8,634 bases of DNA, from assembly GCA_030248825.1 (NCBI GenBank), contig JARCMB010000449.1, positions 1-8,634 on the forward strand. The letters run 5' to 3'. Below are positions 5,714 through 8,634 of the stretch, piece by piece. Made by a program: the position numbers and the translations under genes. How positions within the stretch are numbered: position 1 is the stretch's first letter; each line of letters begins with the position of its first letter. The DNA is from Pseudanabaenaceae cyanobacterium MP8IB2.15. Lineage in GTDB: Bacteria; Cyanobacteriota; Cyanobacteriia; Pseudanabaenales; Pseudanabaenaceae. The notes below the pieces were generated by a model. That model ran no database searches and was not told the DNA's origin. It saw only the letters and a program-made list of their open reading frames with translations.

Positions 5714-6091
5714 CTAGGGCACAACCAACACGGGGCAGGGGGAAAGATTAATTACTCTCTGGCTGACACTACCTTCGGGATGCTCTTCAGCCAGACTCAT
5801 GCCACGTGAACCCATCACAATTAAGTCCGCACTAATTTCATCGGCGACATCGCAGATCACAAAAGCGGGATTACCTTCTGCGATCTTGGTTTCAGCGACA
5901 ATGCCTGCTAAGCCAAAGTTTTCTTTGGCTTTTTCGAGCAGGCTTGCGATCGCCGCAACATCACCCTCAGGCTCTAACACCGACAGAATTACCAAGTGGG
6001 CTTGATATTTCTTTACCATTTCGACCGCCACGTCGGAGGCTTGACGAGCTTCGATACTTTGGTCAATTGGAAATAAAATCGTACTAAACAT
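5714..6091 (-). CDS. Universal stress protein, UspA family (single domain)
   Basis: This is a 125-residue cytosolic protein with the UspA alpha/beta fold. It begins MFSTILFPIDQS, where Asp10 is the usual nucleotide-contacting aspartate. It ends with the ATP-binding signature G-2x-G-9x-G-S: Gly94, Gly97 and Gly107-Ser108 in GSRGMSLAEEHPEGS, followed by VLVVP as the last strand. This places it with the ATP-binding, UspFG-like Usp proteins rather than the non-binding UspA type. The length is slightly below the usual 140 because the loop after the second strand is short. Such proteins aid survival under starvation or oxidative stress; the partner is unknown. It converges with rpsF (32-bp gap) and diverges from pgk (97-bp gap). 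The ATG at 6091 gives the standard N-terminus, without a clear Shine-Dalgarno. Confidence 0.92.
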   Translation of the reverse strand: MFSTILFPIDQSIEARQASDVAVEMVKKYQAHLVILSVLEPEGDVAAIASLLEKAKENFGLAGIVAETKIAEGNPAFVICDVADEISADLIVMGSRGMSLAEEHPEGSVSQRVINLSPCPVLVVP

Positions 6092-6188
6092 CTATGCTTC
6101 GGTAAGATCTAATACAACTCGATAAGAACTTTCTGACTCTTTTATTCATATTTTTCCAAACACTATTCACACTAGAGGATTTAAACCT
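6092..6188. promoter_or_regulatory. Divergent intergenic region between the usp gene and pgk
   Basis: These 97 bp separate the divergent usp and pgk genes and must hold their promoters. The pgk side is A/T-rich (TTTTATTCATATTTTTCC at 6139-6156), and the usp side reads TTGTATTAGAT on the - strand. Neither offers a confident -35/-10 pair, and no obvious operator palindrome is seen. Confidence 0.3.
6174..6179 (+). promoter_or_regulatory. Shine-Dalgarno site of pgk
   Basis: AGAGGA ends 9 bases before the GTG at 6189, supporting that non-ATG codon as the real start. No ATG gives the family's N-terminus. Confidence 0.75.
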
Positions 6189-7391
6189 GTGTCCAAGCAA
6201 ACTTTAGCAAATTTAAATTCTGCCAGCTTGTCTGGGAAAAAAGTTTTGGTCAGAGTTGACTTTAATGTACCTCAGAATGAATCTGGGGCTATTACTGATG
6301 ATACTCGGATTCGGGCGGCCCTGCCGACGATCCAGTATTTGATTGATGCTGGAGCTAAAACGATTTTGGCAAGCCATCTGGGTCGCCCTAAGGGAGTCAC
6401 CGAAAAGTTTCGTCTTACCCCAATCGCTACCCGTCTATCGGAACTGCTGGGCAAGTCCGTAGTAAAGACCGATGACTGCATTGGTGATGCTACAACCGCA
6501 ACTGTAAATGCGATGAGTAATGGCGATGTCGTGCTGCTAGAAAATGTTCGCTTCTATATTGAAGAAGAAGAAAACGATCGAGAGTTTGCGCGGAAGTTAG
6601 CGTCTGTTGCCGACATGTATGTGAATGATGCTTTTGGCACTGCCCACCGTGCCCATGCCTCAACCGAAGGCGTGGCAGAATTTTTAAACCCCGCAGTGGC
6701 TGGCTTCTTGTTAGATAAAGAGTTGCAGTATCTTAGTGGCGCGATCGACAATCCCAAGCGTCCTTTAGCAGCAATCGTTGGTGGCTCCAAAGTTTCCAGC
6801 AAAATTGGCGTGATTGAAACGTTACTGGAAAAAGTGGACAAATTACTGATCGGCGGCGGTATGATCTTTACCTTCTATAAAGCGAGAGGACTGGCAGTTG
6901 GTAAGTCTCTGGTCGAAGAAGATAAGTTAGATTTAGCTCGATCGCTCTTGGCTAAGGCTAGAGAGCGGGGCGTGCAATTGCTGTTCCCAACTGATGTTGT
7001 GGTCGCTGATGCCTTTAGTCCTAATGCTAATGCCCAAACCGTGAGTGTCGAAAATATTCCTGACGGCTGGATGGGCTTGGATATCGGCCCTGACTCGATT
7101 AAGTTTTTCCAATCTGCCCTAAGTGATTGCAAGAGCGTAATCTGGAATGGTCCCATGGGTGTATTTGAGTATGAAAAATTTGCGGCTGGTACCGAAGCGA
7201 TCGCCCATACATTGGCAGATCTAACGGCTACAGGCACAATTACGATCATCGGTGGTGGTGACTCAGTAGCGGCGGTCGAAAAGGTCGGTGTCGCTGATAA
7301 AATGAGCCACATTTCGACGGGCGGTGGTGCGAGCTTGGAGTTGCTAGAAGGCAAGATCCTGCCTGGCATTGCTGCACTGGATGATGCTTGA
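6189..7391 (+). CDS. pgk: Phosphoglycerate kinase
   Basis: This 400-residue cytosolic enzyme interconverts 1,3-bisphosphoglycerate + ADP and 3-phosphoglycerate + ATP. In a cyanobacterium it serves both glycolysis and, in the reverse direction, the Calvin cycle. All family landmarks are present in order: VRVDFNVP (Asp24, Asn26 of the phosphoglycerate site), ASHLGRPKG, LLENVRF, the hinge region GGSKVSSKIGVIETLL, GGGMIFTFYKARG, WNGPMGVFE near residue 320, GGGDSVAAVE (355-364) and HISTGGGASLELLEG (374-388). Length is normal and nothing is missing. The start is GTG at 6189, backed by a good Shine-Dalgarno. EPSP synthase follows 74 bp downstream on the same strand, so co-transcription is possible but not shown. 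Confidence 0.97.
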   Translation: MSKQTLANLNSASLSGKKVLVRVDFNVPQNESGAITDDTRIRAALPTIQYLIDAGAKTILASHLGRPKGVTEKFRLTPIATRLSELLGKSVVKTDDCIGDATTATVNAMSNGDVVLLENVRFYIEEEENDREFARKLASVADMYVNDAFGTAHRAHASTEGVAEFLNPAVAGFLLDKELQYLSGAIDNPKRPLAAIVGGSKVSSKIGVIETLLEKVDKLLIGGGMIFTFYKARGLAVGKSLVEEDKLDLARSLLAKARERGVQLLFPTDVVVADAFSPNANAQTVSVENIPDGWMGLDIGPDSIKFFQSALSDCKSVIWNGPMGVFEYEKFAAGTEAIAHTLADLTATGTITIIGGGDSVAAVEKVGVADKMSHISTGGGASLELLEGKILPGIAALDDA

Positions 7392-7432
7392 CCTCACCCC
7401 TAGCCACTCTCCTGAGAGGAGAGGGGAACAGG
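7392..7432. repeat. Small inverted repeat between pgk and aroA
   Basis: CTCTCCT (7407-7413) and AGGAGAG (7417-7423) form a 7-bp stem with a 3-base loop. CCCC (7397-7400) and GGGG (7423-7426) can pair as an outer extension in an alternative register. No T-run follows, so it is not a typical intrinsic terminator. The wording CCTCACCCCTAGCC...GAGAGGGGAACAGG resembles a short repeat that, from memory, recurs between genes in many cyanobacterial genomes. It could stabilise or process a pgk-aroA transcript; that is inference. Confidence 0.55.
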
Positions 7433-7465
7433 ACTTGAAATTCAGATCCAAAATTCTTAGCTATT

Positions 7466-8634
7466 GTGACTACCGAAAACTGTACGCTCTCATCTCATGC
7501 CAACGGCAGCCAAAGTCTGTCGATCGATCCTAGCAAATTGTCAGGACTGCGCGGACGTATTACCGTGCCTGGTGATAAGTCAATCTCGCATCGATCGTTG
7601 ATGTTAGGTTCGCTCGCAGAAGGTGAAACCGTGATTCGCGGCTTGCTATTGGGTGAAGATCCACGTAGTACTGCTGCTTGCTTTCGGGCGATGGGAGCGC
7701 AGATTTCCGAACTTAATTCGGAATTAGTCAGGGTGCAGGGAATCGGCTTGGGCAATTTGGGCGAACCAGTTAACGTGCTGGATGCTGGGAATTCTGGCAC
7801 GACTTTGCGCCTGATGCTAGGAATATTGGCGAGTCATGCGGGGCGGTTCTTTACGGTCACTGGTGATGATTCTTTACGATCTCGTCCCATGTCTCGTGTA
7901 GTGAATCCACTTAGACAGATGGGAGCTAGTATCTGGGGGCGAGAAAATGGCGCAAAAGCTCCATTGGCGATCGAAGGTCAAAACCTAAAATCAATCCATT
8001 ATCATTCGCCGATTGCTTCGGCACAGGTGAAGTCTTGTCTGCTCCTAGCAGGATTGATGATCGATGGCGAAACAATTGTGACCGAACCAGAGCGATCTCG
8101 CGACCATAGTGAGAGGATGCTGGCGGCATTTGGAGCCGATCTAGAGGTGGATATTGCCACAAATACCGTGATGCTCAAAGGTCGATCGAACTTAGTCGGA
8201 CAGGAAATCACTGTGCCTGGAGATATCAGTTCGGCGGCATTTTGGTTAGTAGCGGGGTCGATCGTACCTAACTCGGACTTGGTAATCGAAAATGTCGGGG
8301 TTAATCCAACTCGCACAGGTATATTAGAAGTTCTTGCGGCAATGGGAGCGGATATCAGTTTAGAAAATCAACGCGAAGTTACGGGCGAACCAGTTGCCGA
8401 TCTGCGGGTGCGATCATCTCAACTCAAAGGTTGCAAGATTGGTGGGGCTTTAATCCCTCGGATGATTGATGAGATTCCTGTACTCGCGGTGGCGGCATCG
8501 CTAGCAGAGGGCACGACGATCATTCAAGATGCGGCAGAGTTGCGGGTGAAAGAAAGCGATCGAATTGCGATCACAGCCAAAGAACTCAACAAAATGGGTG
8601 CGAATATTATCGAATTGCCTGATGGCATGGAAAT
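7466..8634 (+). CDS. aroA: 3-phosphoshikimate 1-carboxyvinyltransferase (EPSP synthase), 3' end outside window
   Basis: This enzyme joins shikimate-3-phosphate and phosphoenolpyruvate to form EPSP, the sixth step of the shikimate pathway towards aromatic amino acids. The frame is open from GTG at 7466 to the edge (389 full codons), with about 50 residues missing compared with a normal length near 440. Visible landmarks are PGDKSISHR (Lys38, Ser39, Arg43 at the substrate site), LLGEDPRSTAACFRAMGA, DAGNSGTTLRLM (Gly111 equivalent to the glycine at the glyphosate/PEP site of E. coli), SAQVKSCLLLAG, ERSRDHSERML, MIDEIPVLAVAA with the catalytic aspartate, and LRVKESDRI. The RDHSERML and MIDEIPVLAVAA wording is nearer to the Bacillus/CP4-like lineage than to the E. 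coli type. GTG at 7466 is the first usable start after an in-frame TGA at 7436; it lacks a Shine-Dalgarno, so the exact start is less sure than the identity. Confidence 0.95.
   Translation, partial: MTTENCTLSSHANGSQSLSIDPSKLSGLRGRITVPGDKSISHRSLMLGSLAEGETVIRGLLLGEDPRSTAACFRAMGAQISELNSELVRVQGIGLGNLGEPVNVLDAGNSGTTLRLMLGILASHAGRFFTVTGDDSLRSRPMSRVVNPLRQMGASIWGRENGAKAPLAIEGQNLKSIHYHSPIASAQVKSCLLLAGLMIDGETIVTEPERSRDHSERMLAAFGADLEVDIATNTVMLKGRSNLVGQEITVPGDISSAAFWLVAGSIVPNSDLVIENVGVNPTRTGILEVLAAMGADISLENQREVTGEPVADLRVRSSQLKGCKIGGALIPRMIDEIPVLAVAASLAEGTTIIQDAAELRVKESDRIAITAKELNKMGANIIELPDGME

Noticed and set aside
5475..5724. Two - strand frames with repeated FWGWLRSY / LFLGLAQE units
   Set aside because: They are reverse-strand readings of the 24-bp repeats in rpsF; the S6 frame on the + strand is certain.
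7495..8316. - strand frames of 78-104 residues opposite the right-hand end
   Set aside because: They overlap the continuous EPSP synthase frame on the + strand, which carries all its family motifs.
1..8634. A complete new multi-gene defence or mobile system
   Set aside because: Defence-related genes here are broken remnants or a lone Uma2 gene. The remaining genes are recognised housekeeping families, and no transposase, integrase, toxin-antitoxin pair or tRNA was found by eye.

Overview
The window looks like a chromosomal segment of a cyanobacterium. The octamer GCGATCGC (HIP1) occurs at 2260, 4753, 5946 and 7197, about one per 2 kb. The E2 subunit is of the cyanobacterial/plastid type, ending in a DHRVIYGA motif. 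A Uma2 (DUF820) gene with a coiled-coil tail is also typical of the phylum. A filamentous or Pseudanabaena-like cyanobacterium is a guess from overall feel only; I could not check the genus.

Layout. Positions 1-1740 hold a decayed restriction locus. On the + strand is the remnant of an Mrr-type restriction endonuclease, interrupted by an in-frame amber codon and cut off at the start of its catalytic domain. On the - strand is the remnant of a type I methyltransferase HsdM with one nonsense codon, two frameshifts and a missing C-terminus. The two remnants converge on a short palindromic repeat (366-450). Positions 1741-2046 carry no gene on either strand. They contain a long-range inverted repeat followed by a strong intrinsic terminator on the + strand, then a TATAAT box just ahead of the next gene.

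From 2047 onward the genes are intact: the pyruvate dehydrogenase E2 subunit (+), a Uma2-family nuclease (-), an EamA/DMT-family transporter (+), ribosomal protein S6 with an unusual acidic repeat tail (+), a small universal stress protein (-), phosphoglycerate kinase (+), and EPSP synthase running off the right edge (+).

Functionally the right part is housekeeping: central carbon metabolism (Pgk, PDH E2), the shikimate pathway (AroA) and translation (S6), with one stress protein and one putative exporter. Most genes alternate in strand and probably form single-gene units. Only pgk-aroA (74 bp apart, same strand, separated by a small inverted repeat) could be co-transcribed. I see no intact new multi-gene system. 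The points most worth a second look are the restriction-locus graveyard around the repeat, the putative structured RNA ahead of the E2 gene, the terminator-like hairpin in the rpsF leader, and the S6 tail.
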